Positions 17,528 to 28,406 of a stretch of DNA of 49,748 nucleotides are shown one piece after another; within the stretch, counting starts at the first letter, position 1, and each line of letters starts with the position of its first letter. This DNA comes from Aggregatilineales bacterium (GTDB lineage Bacteria > Chloroflexota > Anaerolineae > Aggregatilineales > Ch27): the NCBI GenBank assembly GCA_029976025.1, contig JARKNX010000079.1, positions 1-49,748 of the forward strand. The letters are read 5' to 3'. A program made the position numbers and the translations under genes. The notes beneath the pieces were generated by a model. The model was not told the DNA's origin. It ran no database searches and worked only from the letters and a program-made list of their open reading frames with translations.

Positions 17528-17665
17528 GCACAATCGGCGAAACCCGATCGGGGGTCATCAGGAGCGTCGCCGGCCGGAGCCGCTGTAGTGAAAGCAAAGC
17601 CCTCAAATCCCTTCCGCCCTTTCTGAACCTGCCTGCCGAGACCGCCCGACGCCGGCGGACTCAGG

Positions 17666-17694
17666 TTGATCTCCCCCTCTTTCCACGCTATTAT
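17666..17694 (+). promoter_or_regulatory. Putative katG promoter
   Basis: TTGATC (4/6), a 17-base spacer and TATTAT (5/6) lie about 120 bases before the katG ATG. The long leader that follows (about 17700-17814) shows no recognised riboswitch or OxyR/PerR site by eye. The rest of the 17464-17814 gap holds the divergent lacI promoter. Confidence 0.5.
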
Positions 17695-17799
17695 TCCCCG
17701 CAAGGTTGCTGATGTTCAGCCCCTGCCACTCTGTATGGCTACCCGCTTCTCGCGCATACAGCATTTTCCCAATGTTTACCCCCGTTCTTGAAAATATGA

Positions 17800-19992
<2,193 letters not shown>

Positions 19993-20123
19993 TCGCCGCT
20001 GAGCGCCCTGGCGGCATGAGGCTGCGGGAGGCGAAAGCTCACCTGCGCAGCTTCAGCCACCCCGGCTCGCGATGATGGTCTTGAGGCTCCTGTGACATTC
20101 CGGCGGGGATACAGGGGCAACTG

Positions 20124-20169
20124 CTACCAGAGGGCAGGCGTTACTCACCGCCTGTTCTCTGGTAGTTTT
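20124..20169 (+). terminator. Rho-independent terminator of katG
   Basis: A two-part stem: CTACCAGAG pairs with CTCTGGTAG outside and CAGGCG with CGCCTG inside, followed by TTTT. It lies 131 bases past the katG stop. On the opposite strand no T-run follows, so it serves the plus strand. Confidence 0.85.
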
Positions 20170-20190
20170 CATTCCCCTGCCCGGATGCTG

Positions 20191-20213
20191 GCGTGTAAAA
20201 GTCTGTTACACGC
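20191..20213 (-). terminator. Hairpin after feoC
   Basis: A perfect 8-bp stem (GCGTGTAA / TTACACGC, 7-base loop) lies 25 bases beyond the feoC stop on the minus strand. There is no T-run, so it may act as a weak terminator together with the katG hairpin just beyond it. Confidence 0.45.
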
Positions 20214-20238
20214 GGCCGTCCGGCGAAGTGGCTAAACC

Positions 20239-20550
20239 TCAATGGCAGCAGGAAGGGGGAATATCCGCCGCGGCATCGTCCTGCAGACAGGGCGGCGGAG
20301 CGTCGGCTTCGGTCAGCTCATAGCGGCGCGGCAAGGCCACCACGTACGGGCAGCCGTTCTGGTGACCGCAGGCCCCGCAGCGGGCGGCGGGAGTCCCCGT
20401 CTGGCGGAGCCGTCCCTTGCGCACCCAGTAGTCGATCAGGCCGTCCAGCACCCCCGGCTCCACGCCGAGCCGCTCAGCCATCTCCGCCATTGAGAGCGGC
20501 GTCTTGCTTTCTTCAAACGTCTGCAATACCTGTTTGAGCAAGGTAGCCAT
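20239..20550 (-). CDS. feoC: FeoC-like winged-helix protein with cysteine cluster
   Basis: 103 aa. The N-terminal winged-helix part (SMAEMAERLGVEPGVLDGLIDYWVRKGRL) is followed by CGACGHQNGCPY (C58, C61, C67), the region that holds a Fe-S cluster in FeoC proteins, and a Cys-rich tail. FeoC is the small partner of FeoB and may regulate or stabilise it in response to oxygen or iron. It lies 15 bases after feoB in the feoA-feoB-feoC operon. Similarity is by layout and motif; FeoC proteins vary widely. Confidence 0.8.
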   Translation of the reverse strand: MATLLKQVLQTFEESKTPLSMAEMAERLGVEPGVLDGLIDYWVRKGRLRQTGTPAARCGACGHQNGCPYVVALPRRYELTEADAPPPCLQDDAAADIPPSCCH

Positions 20551-20565
20551 AGGGGATTCCTCCGG

Positions 20566-22815
20566 TCAACCCAGACCGAGCAGCCGCCCGCCCTGGTATA
20601 CCAGCACGGCGGCCAGCCAGGCGACAAGCAGCGTATAGCCCGACTGCGCCAGCATCCAGCGCGTCCCGAATTCGTGGCGCAGCGCGGCGGTAGTGGCCAT
20701 ACACGGCACATAAAGCAACACAAACACATTGAAGGCAACTGCCGCCAGCGGCGTGAAAGCCTGCCGCAGCGCATCCTGCAGGGCGAAGCTGTCTTCCGCC
20801 TCAGCCGGCTGATTCAGGATATTCAGAAGCGGCATTTCGATACCGGGCAGCAGGTTGACCGTGCGCGGCACAATGTTGACGATTTCCTGCGCGGTCAGGA
20901 GGGTGGCCCGGCCGAAGTCAACGACAATCTCAACGAGATCTTCCCCCAGCGTGGCGGCTGTCGGCTCTATGTTCGCGCTGCCGGGCGATGTGGTATAGAG
21001 CTGATTGAGGGTGGCAATCACCGCTTCCTTGGCCACAAAGCCGGTCACCAGCGCCCCGCTGGCTTCCCATGTGCCAAAGCCCGCCGGCGCGAATACCGGC
21101 GCAATCAGCCGGCTGGTCGCCCCGAACAGGCTGTCCTCCAGCGGCACATCATTGAAGCTGCCCTCCGGGTTGACGCCGGGGGCCGGGATCGCGCTCAGCA
21201 GCCAGATAGCGATGGAAGCGGCCATAATGACCGTGCCGGCGTGGGTGAAAAAGTCGCGGATACGGTGCCACATGGGCAGGAGGACATTCCTCCAGTGCGG
21301 CCAGTGGTAGGGGGGCAGCTCCATCACGAACAGCGGCGCAGGCTTGTCGCGGAAGGCCACCCGCGTCAGCAGCAGGCTGGTCAGGACAGCCACCACGATC
21401 CCCAGCAGATACATGGCGAACACCAGGCTGCCCGATGCCGCGCCGAAGAAGGCTGCCCCGAAGATCAGGTAGATCGGCAGCCGCGCCCCACAGCTCATGA
21501 AAGAGACCAGGAAGCCCGTGATCCGGCGGTCGAGCGGGTTTTCCAGTGTGCGGGTGGCGTACACAGCCGGCACGTTGCAGCCGAAGCCCACCAGCAGCGG
21601 CAGGAAGCTCTTGCCGTGCAGCCCCAGCCGCTGCATGAAGCGGTCCATAATGAAGGCGGCGCGGGCCATATAGCCGCTATCTTCCAGGATAGCCAGCGCC
21701 AGATACAGGAACAGCAGCGGCGGCACAAAAACCAGCACCGCCCCTACCCCGGCGATCACGCCGTTCACCAGCAGCGCTTCTATCCAGGTCCCGCCCAGCC
21801 CGATTGTCGCCAGCAGCGCAAGCGCCCAGTCCGTCACCGGCCCGCTGATCACGCCGTTAATCCAGTCCATGTAAGGCACGCTGACGTTGGCCGTGATCTG
21901 AAAGACGACGAGCATGATCGCCAGAAAGATCGGAATGCCCCAGAAAGCATGGGTCATGATGTGGTCGATCCGATCGGAGCGGGTGGCCGCGTCGGCCCGG
22001 GGGCGGGTGATAGCGCCGCGCACCAGGCTGGTGATGAAAGCGTAGCGGCTGTCGGCCAGCAGGGCGTCGGGGTCTTCTTCCGTCTCCGCCTGGATCCGGG
22101 CGGTGGCCTCATTCACCGCGGCCAGCAGGGCCGGGTTGTGGGCAACTTCTGCCAGCAGCGGCTCGTCCGCCTCCAGCAGTTTGATAGCCAGCCAGCGGCT
22201 CATCCAGGGCGAGGCGTAGCGGCCGTTCAAAGTGGTATCCGCTCCAATAACCGGGAGCAGAGTCGCAATCTCGCGCTCCAGAATCGGGGCCAGAGGGACG
22301 GACGGCGCGGGGCGGGGCACAAATTCGGCCAGCTCCGTTTTGAGCTCCTCCAGGCCAATTTCACGCGGCCCGACGGCCGATATGACCGGGATGCCGCCCA
22401 ACCGCTGGGAGAGCTTCTCCCGGTCGATCTGGATATGGCGGCGGTCGGCCACGTCAGCCATATTCAGGAGCAGAATCAGGGGGATGTGCATCTCCAGAAG
22501 CTGGACAACCAGGTACAGGTTGCGTTCCAGATTGGCCGAATCGACCACAGCCACCACTACGGCTGGCTCTTCTTGCAGGATGAAGTCGCGGGCAATCACT
22601 TCTTCCGGGGAAAAAGCGTTCAGGCTGTACGTGCCGGGGAGGTCCACCAGCATATACTCGCGCTGGCCAATTCTGAGGCTCCCCTCTTTCTTTTCCACTG
22701 TTTTGCCCGGCCAGTTGCCGACATGCTGCCGCGCGCCGGTCAGGGCGTTAAACACAGTGCTTTTGCCAGAATTTGGGTTTCCAGCCAGGGCGACAGTGAG
22801 AGTGTTGTGGGCCAT
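20566..22815 (-). CDS. feoB: Ferrous iron transporter FeoB
   Basis: 749 aa. The N-terminal G-protein domain has G1 GNPNSGKS, G3 DLPGTYSL, G4 NMAD (as usual in FeoB) and G5 SAVG. The membrane part contains the two Gate motifs with repeated helices, including the conserved GFGCNVPA and [10 protein letters not shown] segments (Gate 1) and the later Gly-rich TGFVAKEA (Gate 2). It imports Fe2+ in a GTP-dependent way across the cytoplasmic membrane. The start is 5 bases after the feoA stop. It is full length with no defects seen. Confidence 0.97.
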   Translation of the reverse strand: MAHNTLTVALAGNPNSGKSTVFNALTGARQHVGNWPGKTVEKKEGSLRIGQREYMLVDLPGTYSLNAFSPEEVIARDFILQEEPAVVVAVVDSANLERNLYLVVQLLEMHIPLILLLNMADVADRRHIQIDREKLSQRLGGIPVISAVGPREIGLEELKTELAEFVPRPAPSVPLAPILEREIATLLPVIGADTTLNGRYASPWMSRWLAIKLLEADEPLLAEVAHNPALLAAVNEATARIQAETEEDPDALLADSRYAFITSLVRGAITRPRADAATRSDRIDHIMTHAFWGIPIFLAIMLVVFQITANVSVPYMDWINGVISGPVTDWALALLATIGLGGTWIEALLVNGVIAGVGAVLVFVPPLLFLYLALAILEDSGYMARAAFIMDRFMQRLGLHGKSFLPLLVGFGCNVPAVYATRTLENPLDRRITGFLVSFMSCGARLPIYLIFGAAFFGAASGSLVFAMYLLGIVVAVLTSLLLTRVAFRDKPAPLFVMELPPYHWPHWRNVLLPMWHRIRDFFTHAGTVIMAASIAIWLLSAIPAPGVNPEGSFNDVPLEDSLFGATSRLIAPVFAPAGFGTWEASGALVTGFVAKEAVIATLNQLYTTSPGSANIEPTAATLGEDLVEIVVDFGRATLLTAQEIVNIVPRTVNLLPGIEMPLLNILNQPAEAEDSFALQDALRQAFTPLAAVAFNVFVLLYVPCMATTAALRHEFGTRWMLAQSGYTLLVAWLAAVLVYQGGRLLGLG

Positions 22816-22820
22816 ATGTG

Positions 22821-23099
22821 TCAGTCTGCCGGGGAAGGCTGATGTGGCGCTACAACAATCTTAGCGGCAATGCCATGGCCGATAGCCAGGCGGGAATCGC
22901 CCTTGAAGGCCAGCAGCATGGGGCCGCCCGAAACCCCCTGGATGATGCGCACGGGCATCCCGACATTCAACCCCAGATCGGCCAGCCGCTTATGCAGCCG
23001 CTTGCCGCCGCGAATCGCCACCAGGTCCACCGTGTCGCCAGGCGAAGCCAGGTTCAGGGGGTAAGTATCAGCGCGATACATATCGGGCTTGTCGGACAT
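22821..23099 (-). CDS. feoA: FeoA, ferrous iron transport accessory protein
   Basis: 92 aa SH3-like FeoA domain: [37 protein letters not shown] and [23 protein letters not shown] are typical. It binds FeoB and is needed for transport. The start is ATG 23099 with GAGAG 6 bases upstream; the frame is open from a TTG two codons earlier. First gene of feoABC. Confidence 0.93.
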   Translation of the reverse strand: MSDKPDMYRADTYPLNLASPGDTVDLVAIRGGKRLHKRLADLGLNVGMPVRIIQGVSGGPMLLAFKGDSRLAIGHGIAAKIVVAPHQPSPAD

Positions 23100-23162
23100 G
23101 AGCAACTCTCTTCGGCTGAACAGGGGGTCTCAACCTTTCCCTATTGTCGCAGGGTATTTCCA

Positions 23163-23192
23163 ATTATGCCAGATTACGTTTGGCATGATCAA
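23163..23192 (-). promoter_or_regulatory. feoABC promoter overlapped by an inverted repeat (candidate metal-regulator operator)
   Basis: On the minus strand TTGATC (23187-23192) and CATAAT (23163-23168) are 18 bases apart and lie about 65-95 bases before feoA. The same bases carry an inverted repeat, ATTATGCCA / TGGCATGAT (8 of 9 pairs, 9-base spacer, 23163-23189), covering -35 to -10. A repressor there would block transcription. A Fur/DtxR/MntR-type regulator is the natural candidate, but the repeat is not a clean match to any of these boxes. Confidence 0.65.
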
Positions 23193-23212
23193 TGACGCAA
23201 CACATAACACTG

Positions 23213-23231
23213 GATGATTATTGTCATATTT
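23213..23231. promoter_or_regulatory. Weak Fur-box-like sequence
   Basis: GATGATTATTGTCATATTT agrees with the 19-base Fur consensus at 12 positions, counted by eye. It lies between the divergent feo and lar promoters. The region is AT-rich, so chance similarity is possible. Confidence 0.3.
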
Positions 23232-23253
23232 AAATTCCAGCCCGGAGCATTTT

Positions 23254-23282
23254 TTGGATACGGCCTCCGGATCGGCTATAAT
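23254..23282 (+). promoter_or_regulatory. lar operon promoter
   Basis: TTGGAT (3/6), a 17-base spacer and a perfect TATAAT (23277-23282) lie 51 bases before the larE start. Confidence 0.65.
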
Positions 23283-23333
23283 CTCCCCGGTATCACTCTT
23301 TCGACCGACTCTTATTTCTATGGAGAGACCGTG

Positions 23334-24194
23334 GTGATCACTCTTGACCACATTGACGTCACCCCCACCACCGCTTTACCCCCGACCCTCACCGAACGAT
23401 ACGACCGGCTGAAAGCGCTCCTGCGAGAAATGGAGCGCGTGATCGTGGCCTATTCCGGCGGTGTGGACAGCGCGTTGCTGGCCCGTGTGGCTTATGATGA
23501 GCTGGGCGACGGCGCGCTGGCCGTCATCGCCATCAGCGAAAGCTACAGCGCAGCGGAGCTGCCGGAAGCGCTGGCTCTGCTGGAGGAGCAGCACATCCCG
23601 TTTCTGACGGTCCGCTCGACAGAAGTAACCGATCCGCGCTACGCCGCCAACCCGGCTAACCGTTGCTACTTCTGCAAGGGTCATCTGTACGACCTGCTGC
23701 GGGAGATTGCGCGCGAGCGCAACTTCCCGGTGATTGTGGACGGCTCCAACGCCGATGACAGCGGGGATCACCGTCCGGGGCGGCAGGCCGGGCGTGAGCA
23801 TGGCGTGCGCAGCCCGCTGCTGGAGGCCGGCATGACCAAGGCTGATATCCGGGCGCTGTCCCGCTGGCTGGGTCTGCGCAACTGGAATAAGCCGTCGATG
23901 GCCTGCCTGTCCAGCCGCGTGCCGTATGGGCAGTCGATCACGCCGGAGATTCTGGCCCGGATCGACCGGGCGGAGGGCGCGCTCCGGGCGCTGGGGCTGG
24001 GGCAGCTTCGCGTCCGCCATCACGACACGCTGGCCCGTATCGAAATTACAGCGGAGGATATCCCGGCGGTAGTAACCCACCGGGAGCGTATCGTAGCCGA
24101 CCTGAAAGCTGCCGGGTATGTCTACGTCACGCTGGATTTGCAGGGTTTTCGCAGCGGCAGCAGCAACGAAGCGCTCAAGGCAAAGCATGGCTGA
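23334..24194 (+). CDS. larE: LarE, ATP-dependent sulfur transferase for nickel-pincer nucleotide
   Basis: 286 aa. LarE adenylates the pyridinium-3,5-biscarboxylic acid mononucleotide and adds sulfur. The PP-loop SGGVDS is at 41-46. Three cysteines, C111 and C114 (CYFC) and C191 (ACLSSR), match the arrangement of LarE proteins that hold a [4Fe-4S] cluster and can act catalytically, rather than the sacrificial single-Cys type (family knowledge). The start is GTG 23334: GGAGAG lies 6 bases before it, and the longer open frame covers the promoter and 40 residues with no family match. First gene of larE-larB-larC; larB starts inside its last codons. Confidence 0.9.
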   Translation: MITLDHIDVTPTTALPPTLTERYDRLKALLREMERVIVAYSGGVDSALLARVAYDELGDGALAVIAISESYSAAELPEALALLEEQHIPFLTVRSTEVTDPRYAANPANRCYFCKGHLYDLLREIARERNFPVIVDGSNADDSGDHRPGRQAGREHGVRSPLLEAGMTKADIRALSRWLGLRNWNKPSMACLSSRVPYGQSITPEILARIDRAEGALRALGLGQLRVRHHDTLARIEITAEDIPAVVTHRERIVADLKAAGYVYVTLDLQGFRSGSSNEALKAKHG

Positions 24195-24897
24195 TCGTCA
24201 CGCCTCAATAGAGCCAGTTGGCGAGTTCGCCCGCGTCGATCACGACCGGGCGGCTCGCCAGGGGATGCCGGAATTTGTCTATGCCGGGCATAAGACCCCG
24301 GAGCAGGTGGCCGCTATTATGACCCGCATGGTGGAGCGGCAGAGCTACGCGCTGGCCAGTCGCGCCACGCCTGACCATGCCGCCGCCGTCGCGTCCGCAC
24401 TCCCCGCGGCCTGTTACGATCCGACTTCCGGCCTGATTACGATCGGGCGGATGCCGTCCCAGACTGCCGGGCTGGCTATTGTCGTGGCGGCGGGCACATC
24501 CGACCTGCCGGTGGCTGAGGAAGCCGTCGGGCTGCTGGATTTCATGGGCGACCGCGTGGAGCGCGTGTACGACGTGGGCGTGGCCGGTGTGCATCGCCTG
24601 CTGGCCGTGACCGACCGGCTGGCGGCGGCTGATGTCCTGATCGTAATCGCCGGGATGGAAGGCGCGCTGCCGACAGTGGTAGGCGGCCTGGTGGACCCGC
24701 CGATCATCGCTGTGCCAACCAGCGTGGGCTATGGAGCCAGCTTCGGCGGCCTGTCCGCCTTGCTGGGGATGCTCAATAGCTGCGCGCCGGGCGTGACTGT
24801 GGTCAATATCGACAATGGCCTGGGCGCCGCCGCCGCCGCCCACCGTATCCTGCGCCGGTCTGGCCTCCGGCTCTCCGAAGGGAATATGCCTGCATGA
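24187..24897 (+). CDS. larB: LarB, NaAD carboxylase/hydrolase
   Basis: 236 aa. LarB carboxylates nicotinic acid adenine dinucleotide and cleaves it, the first step of nickel-pincer cofactor synthesis. The C-terminal PurE-like core shows VVAAGTSDLPVAEEA, DVGVAGVHRLL, AGMEGALPTVVGGLV and VPTSVGYGASFGGLSAL, all conserved. The N-terminal part has PEFVYAGHKTPEQ. The start at 24187 has AAGG 6 bases before it and overlaps the larE stop by 8 bases; the stop overlaps larC as ATGA. Tight coupling suggests coordinated synthesis. Confidence 0.95.
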   Translation: MADRHASIEPVGEFARVDHDRAARQGMPEFVYAGHKTPEQVAAIMTRMVERQSYALASRATPDHAAAVASALPAACYDPTSGLITIGRMPSQTAGLAIVVAAGTSDLPVAEEAVGLLDFMGDRVERVYDVGVAGVHRLLAVTDRLAAADVLIVIAGMEGALPTVVGGLVDPPIIAVPTSVGYGASFGGLSALLGMLNSCAPGVTVVNIDNGLGAAAAAHRILRRSGLRLSEGNMPA

Positions 24898-26084
24898 CCC
24901 GTGTCGCCTTTCTTGACCCCTTTGCCGGCGCCAGCGGCGATATGCTGCTCGGCGCGCTGCTGGATGCTGGCTGGCCGCTGGCCGACCTGCAAGCCGTGGT
25001 CGATTCGCTGGCCCTGGGTCAGGTGGAGGTCCGCGCTGAGCGCGTCCACAAGCATCATCTGGCCGGCACACACCTCACCATCCACGCTCCGGGCGCGCAG
25101 CCGCTCCGCCACCCCGCCGATCTGCTGGCAATTGTGGCCGGGGCGCATATCGCCCCCGCGGTCCGCGATCGCGCGGTCGCGGTCATCGAACGGCTGGCCG
25201 CGGTCGAGGCGCGCGCGCATGGCATCCCGGTCGAGGAAGTGCACTTCCATGAGGTCGGCGCGGTGGATACGCTGGTGGATATTGTCGGGACGCTCGCCGG
25301 GTTCGCGGCCCTGGGCGTAGAGCGAATCGTATCGGCTCCACTGCCCTGGTCGCGCGGGACGGTGCAGACCGAGCACGGTCTGCTGCCGGTGCCGCCGCCG
25401 GCGGTGGCCGCCCTGCTGGAGGGCTACCCGGTGCACGGCGTCGATGTGCAGGGCGAGATGGTCACGCCGACCGGGGCCGCTCTGGTCACCAACCTGGCTG
25501 ACTCCTTTGGCCGGATGCCGGATATGGTCGTGCAAACTGTGGCCTACGGGGCCGGGACGCGCGACTGGCCGGACCGGGCTAACCGGCTGCGGCTGGTGCT
25601 GGGCGAGGCGGTGGACGGCGGTATCGCGGAAGTAGAGACGCTCACTGTTCTGGCCTGCAACCTGGACGACATGAATCCGCAGTGGTACGGGCCGCTGGCC
25701 GAGGCCGCTTTTCATGCCGGGGCGCTGGATGTCTGGCTGACGCCGGCCTATATGAAGAAAAGCCGCCCGGGCATTGTCGTCGAGGTGCTATGCCGCCCGG
25801 CAGAGGTCCCCGCCCTGCGCGAGATGCTCTTCCGCCAGACGACCACTCTGGGCATCCGCGAGACATCGGTGACCCGGTGGGCGCTCCCCCGCCAGACCCG
25901 GACGGTGCAAACTCCCTACGGCGATGTGCGCATCAAGATCGGGGATCTGCCCGGCGGCGGCTCCAAGATGGCGCCGGAACATGACGACTGCGCGGCGCGG
26001 GCGGCGGAGCACAACGTCAGCGTGCGCGAGGTGTGGCAGGCCGCCCTGAACGCGGCGGCAGACAGCGCCGCACCGCACCCCTGA
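24894..26084 (+). CDS. larC: LarC, nickel insertase (single uninterrupted gene)
   Basis: 396 aa. LarC inserts nickel into the pincer nucleotide using CTP. Family signatures are the N-terminal LDPFAGASGDMLLGALLDAG, HFHEVGAVDTLVDIVG, MVTPTGAALV and the C-terminal NLDDMNPQWYGPL and YMKKSRPG. In Lactiplantibacillus plantarum larC is split and needs a ribosomal frameshift; here both parts are in one frame. The start overlaps larB by 4 bases. No lactate racemase (larA) follows, so the client enzyme of the cofactor is encoded elsewhere. Confidence 0.95.
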   Translation: MTRVAFLDPFAGASGDMLLGALLDAGWPLADLQAVVDSLALGQVEVRAERVHKHHLAGTHLTIHAPGAQPLRHPADLLAIVAGAHIAPAVRDRAVAVIERLAAVEARAHGIPVEEVHFHEVGAVDTLVDIVGTLAGFAALGVERIVSAPLPWSRGTVQTEHGLLPVPPPAVAALLEGYPVHGVDVQGEMVTPTGAALVTNLADSFGRMPDMVVQTVAYGAGTRDWPDRANRLRLVLGEAVDGGIAEVETLTVLACNLDDMNPQWYGPLAEAAFHAGALDVWLTPAYMKKSRPGIVVEVLCRPAEVPALREMLFRQTTTLGIRETSVTRWALPRQTRTVQTPYGDVRIKIGDLPGGGSKMAPEHDDCAARAAEHNVSVREVWQAALNAAADSAAPHP

Positions 26085-26310
26085 GAGCTGCGGGCGAATT
26101 CTCCATATCGGCAACAGAGCGCTGCCCCCCTTCCGGGGACGGGCATTTCAACCTGCAACAATCGAGCTGGCGAGGTTCCGACGTAGCGAAAAAGATCAGC
26201 CAGACGATTGGCGGTCCATTAATTCTGCCGAAATGTGAGGGTTTGTACTTAATCTGTCAATGCAGGGGAATTTCAGGCAAAATCGGACTATTCACAAAGT
26301 CCAGAATGCC

Positions 26311-26316
26311 TATAAT
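26311..26316 (+). promoter_or_regulatory. -10 element of the 126-aa protein gene
   Basis: A perfect TATAAT lies 40 bases before the ATG, with TG two bases further upstream of the usual extended -10 position. No good -35 is seen. It is the only notable element in the 272-base gap after larC. Confidence 0.5.
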
Positions 26317-26356
26317 GATATATGGATACGGTGTGTATTGTAAAAGAAGGTGAGAC

Positions 26357-26737
26357 ATGAAACACTTCACAATGGAAGAGCAGGCAACGGTTCAGGGAAC
26401 CAAATTCATTGTCAGTGACGACTTGCCGATGATCTCACAGTATCCGGCTACGCCGCTGGAATTCGTCAATCCCCGCGTGCAGCATCAGCTTGAGCTGATG
26501 ATGGCTATCCGGAGCTTCGCGGAAGCCAATGATCCGGCCGACATCGTCCTGCCCCTTGTCGATCGGGACTCCGAAATGGCGGTGAGCCTCCGGGCCTGGA
26601 AGCCGCTGGATCACTACCACCAGCGGGTGCGGGAGCGCCTGCTGCCGGTGCTGGCTGGCGTCGGCGATATCCTGGCGCGGAGCGGTATCCGCGTCCCGGT
26701 CCGTTCTCGCAACGGTGATTACCTGACTTTGAAGTAG
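26357..26737 (+). CDS. Conserved-looking protein of unknown function, 126 aa
   Basis: No family recognised. It has a clear ribosome site (AAGGTGAG), a consensus -10 upstream and normal codon use, so it is very likely real. There is no signal peptide or membrane helix; it is acidic in the middle (DPADIVLPLVDRD) with a helical second half (HYHQRVRERLLPVLAGVGDILARSG) and a basic C-terminus. It stands alone between larC and a secreted hydrolase-like gene, so context gives no clue to its role. Cytoplasmic location is inferred. Confidence 0.72.
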   Translation: MKHFTMEEQATVQGTKFIVSDDLPMISQYPATPLEFVNPRVQHQLELMMAIRSFAEANDPADIVLPLVDRDSEMAVSLRAWKPLDHYHQRVRERLLPVLAGVGDILARSGIRVPVRSRNGDYLTLK

Positions 26738-27068
26738 GCAGCCGGCAGTTTCCCGCTGGCTGTCCGCAGCTTACGCCCCGCCCTCCGACTTTCGCCAGCG
26801 AAGGCGGCCGGGGGGCGAGGCGCAGCGCACCAGGGATACGACCCGGGCCGGAAGTTAAAAACGGCCGCTGGCGCGCCCGATCCGCAAACATGTCGCTTGC
26901 TGCACGGGAGGTCAGTCAGATGCCCGCGCCAGAGGAGACTTCCCCGCCCACCACAACCTCACTCGTCCCTGTGGCGACACCCACCCGCAAATCGACACAT
27001 CAATTCCAACAGCCTGGCAGGTCGCTTTCGCCAGCGCGGTAAAATCCTGTTCCGGAGTTAGCTGGTAA
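26738..27068. other. Intergenic stretch, nothing firm
   Basis: This 331-base stretch holds only a weak hairpin just after the 126-aa gene (CAGCC / GGCTG) and a 41-codon open frame at 26920-27045 behind GGGAGG. That frame is Pro/Thr-rich and resembles no protein, so it is not called. Confidence 0.4.
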
Positions 27069-27077
27069 TGTTACAAT
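27069..27077 (+). promoter_or_regulatory. Extended -10 promoter of the secreted hydrolase-like gene
   Basis: TGTTACAAT (TGN plus TACAAT, 5/6) lies 33 bases before the ATG at 27111. No clear -35 is seen, as expected for extended -10 promoters. Confidence 0.55.
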
Positions 27078-27110
27078 TGCTGTCTATCCACAGCAGTCGA
27101 GGACACTCCT

Positions 27111-28283
27111 ATGAATAACCTGCGACAGCTCCTGCTATCCGCCCTCCTGCTCGCCGCTATCCTCCCGCTCCCCGCCGCCGCCCAGGGGGACCCGCCCGTG
27201 GGCCGCTTCGATATTGGCGGCTATTCGCTTTATATCGAGTGCGCCGGGGAGGCTGTGGAGGGCGTCCCGATCGTGATCATGGAGCACGATCTGGCGACTA
27301 TCGGGCACACCTGGCTGCCCGTGCAGCGCAACGTCGCCGGGTTTGCCCGCGTCTGCACGTACGACCGCGCCGGCCAGGGCGGCAGCGATCCAAGCCCCTT
27401 GCCCCGCACTGCCGACACGTTTGTCACCGAGCTGCACGCCCTGCTGGAGGCGGCGAACGTGCCGGGGCCGTACATCCTGGTCGGGCTGAAGTGGGGCGGT
27501 ATGACCGTCCGCCTGTTCGCCTACCGCTACCCCGAAGAAGTGGTCGGCATGGTCCTGGTTGACGCCGAGCATGAAGATCAGGATGCCGCCTTCGCCGATC
27601 TGGGGATGCCGGAAGAAGTCACGCGCAACCGCACGACGTGGAGCACGCCGGAAGGAGTCACCCTGGCCAACCGCGAGGCGACGCTGGAGCAAGTCCGCGC
27701 CACGCGCAGCGACACGCCCGGCGCGCCGATCCTGGGCGACATGCCGCTGGTGGTGCTCTCCCGCGGGCAGTTCCGCGCGCGCGTCAACCAGAATATCCAG
27801 CAGGCCATGGAGCGCTATCTGGTCTGGCGGTCCCTGCAGCAAGATCTGGCCAGCCTCTCTACCAACAGTGTCATCGTCCTCGCCCGCAACACCGAAGAAG
27901 CCATCCAGAATGAACAGCCGGCGATAATTACGACGGCGATCCGCGCTGTAGTGGAAGCCGCCCGGTCGGGCCTGCCGCTGGATTTTGAGGACCCGCAGCC
28001 GCCCGACATCGGATCATCCTCCGCCCGCCCCACGGCGACAGCCACGCCCATCGCAGTGAATAATCCACTCTTTCCGGCCGGGACAACCCTCACCATTCCT
28101 CCGGTCGGGGTGGTCTACCAGCTCCGGATTGAGCCGGGCAGCCTGATGCTGAGCGGCATATGCAGCATCGGCGCGGCGGCTACCGCCGGGGAGACCGTCC
28201 TGGCCGCTGACGGAAAACGCTGGATCAGGCTGGACTGCGCCGGCAGCATCGGGTGGGCGCCGGAAGCCGATTTCGCGGAATAA
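27111..28283 (+). CDS. Secreted alpha/beta-hydrolase-fold protein lacking the catalytic Ser and His
   Basis: 390 aa with a signal peptide (about 1-25, AAA-QG cleavage). Residues 30-280 follow the alpha/beta-hydrolase pattern closely (CTYDRAGQGGSD, ALLEAANVPGPYILVG, YPEEVVGMVLVDAEHEDQ). The nucleophile elbow, normally GHSxGG, is GLKWGG: Lys (encoded by AAG) replaces Ser. The SGH of the catalytic His region, before the conserved NEQP, reads TEEA. The oxyanion loop is also changed. It is therefore probably not a hydrolase and may bind a ligand outside the cell. After a Thr/Pro linker (about 300-310), the last 80 residues form a small Cys-containing, perhaps SH3-like domain (inference). It stands alone on its own promoter. 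Confidence 0.82.
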   Translation: MNNLRQLLLSALLLAAILPLPAAAQGDPPVGRFDIGGYSLYIECAGEAVEGVPIVIMEHDLATIGHTWLPVQRNVAGFARVCTYDRAGQGGSDPSPLPRTADTFVTELHALLEAANVPGPYILVGLKWGGMTVRLFAYRYPEEVVGMVLVDAEHEDQDAAFADLGMPEEVTRNRTTWSTPEGVTLANREATLEQVRATRSDTPGAPILGDMPLVVLSRGQFRARVNQNIQQAMERYLVWRSLQQDLASLSTNSVIVLARNTEEAIQNEQPAIITTAIRAVVEAARSGLPLDFEDPQPPDIGSSSARPTATATPIAVNNPLFPAGTTLTIPPVGVVYQLRIEPGSLMLSGICSIGAAATAGETVLAADGKRWIRLDCAGSIGWAPEADFAE

Positions 28284-28406
28284 CGTCGGCACGTCCGCGC
28301 GTCTGACGCCCTGGCCCGCGCCGTTCAGGATGTCAGGGGGTGTATAACTGCCGCCAGACAGGGTATAACCGGGGTATAACATGTGGATAAGCAGGAGGAT
28401 CTCCTG

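Noticed and set aside
20674..22842. Long open frame on the plus strand opposite feoB
   Set aside because: Antisense shadow of a high-GC gene; its translation is rich in Arg, Gln and His without any motif, while feoB on the other strand is unmistakable.
26920..27045. 41-codon frame behind GGGAGG
   Set aside because: Short, Pro/Thr-rich, no resemblance to a protein and overlapping nothing conserved; evidence too thin to call.
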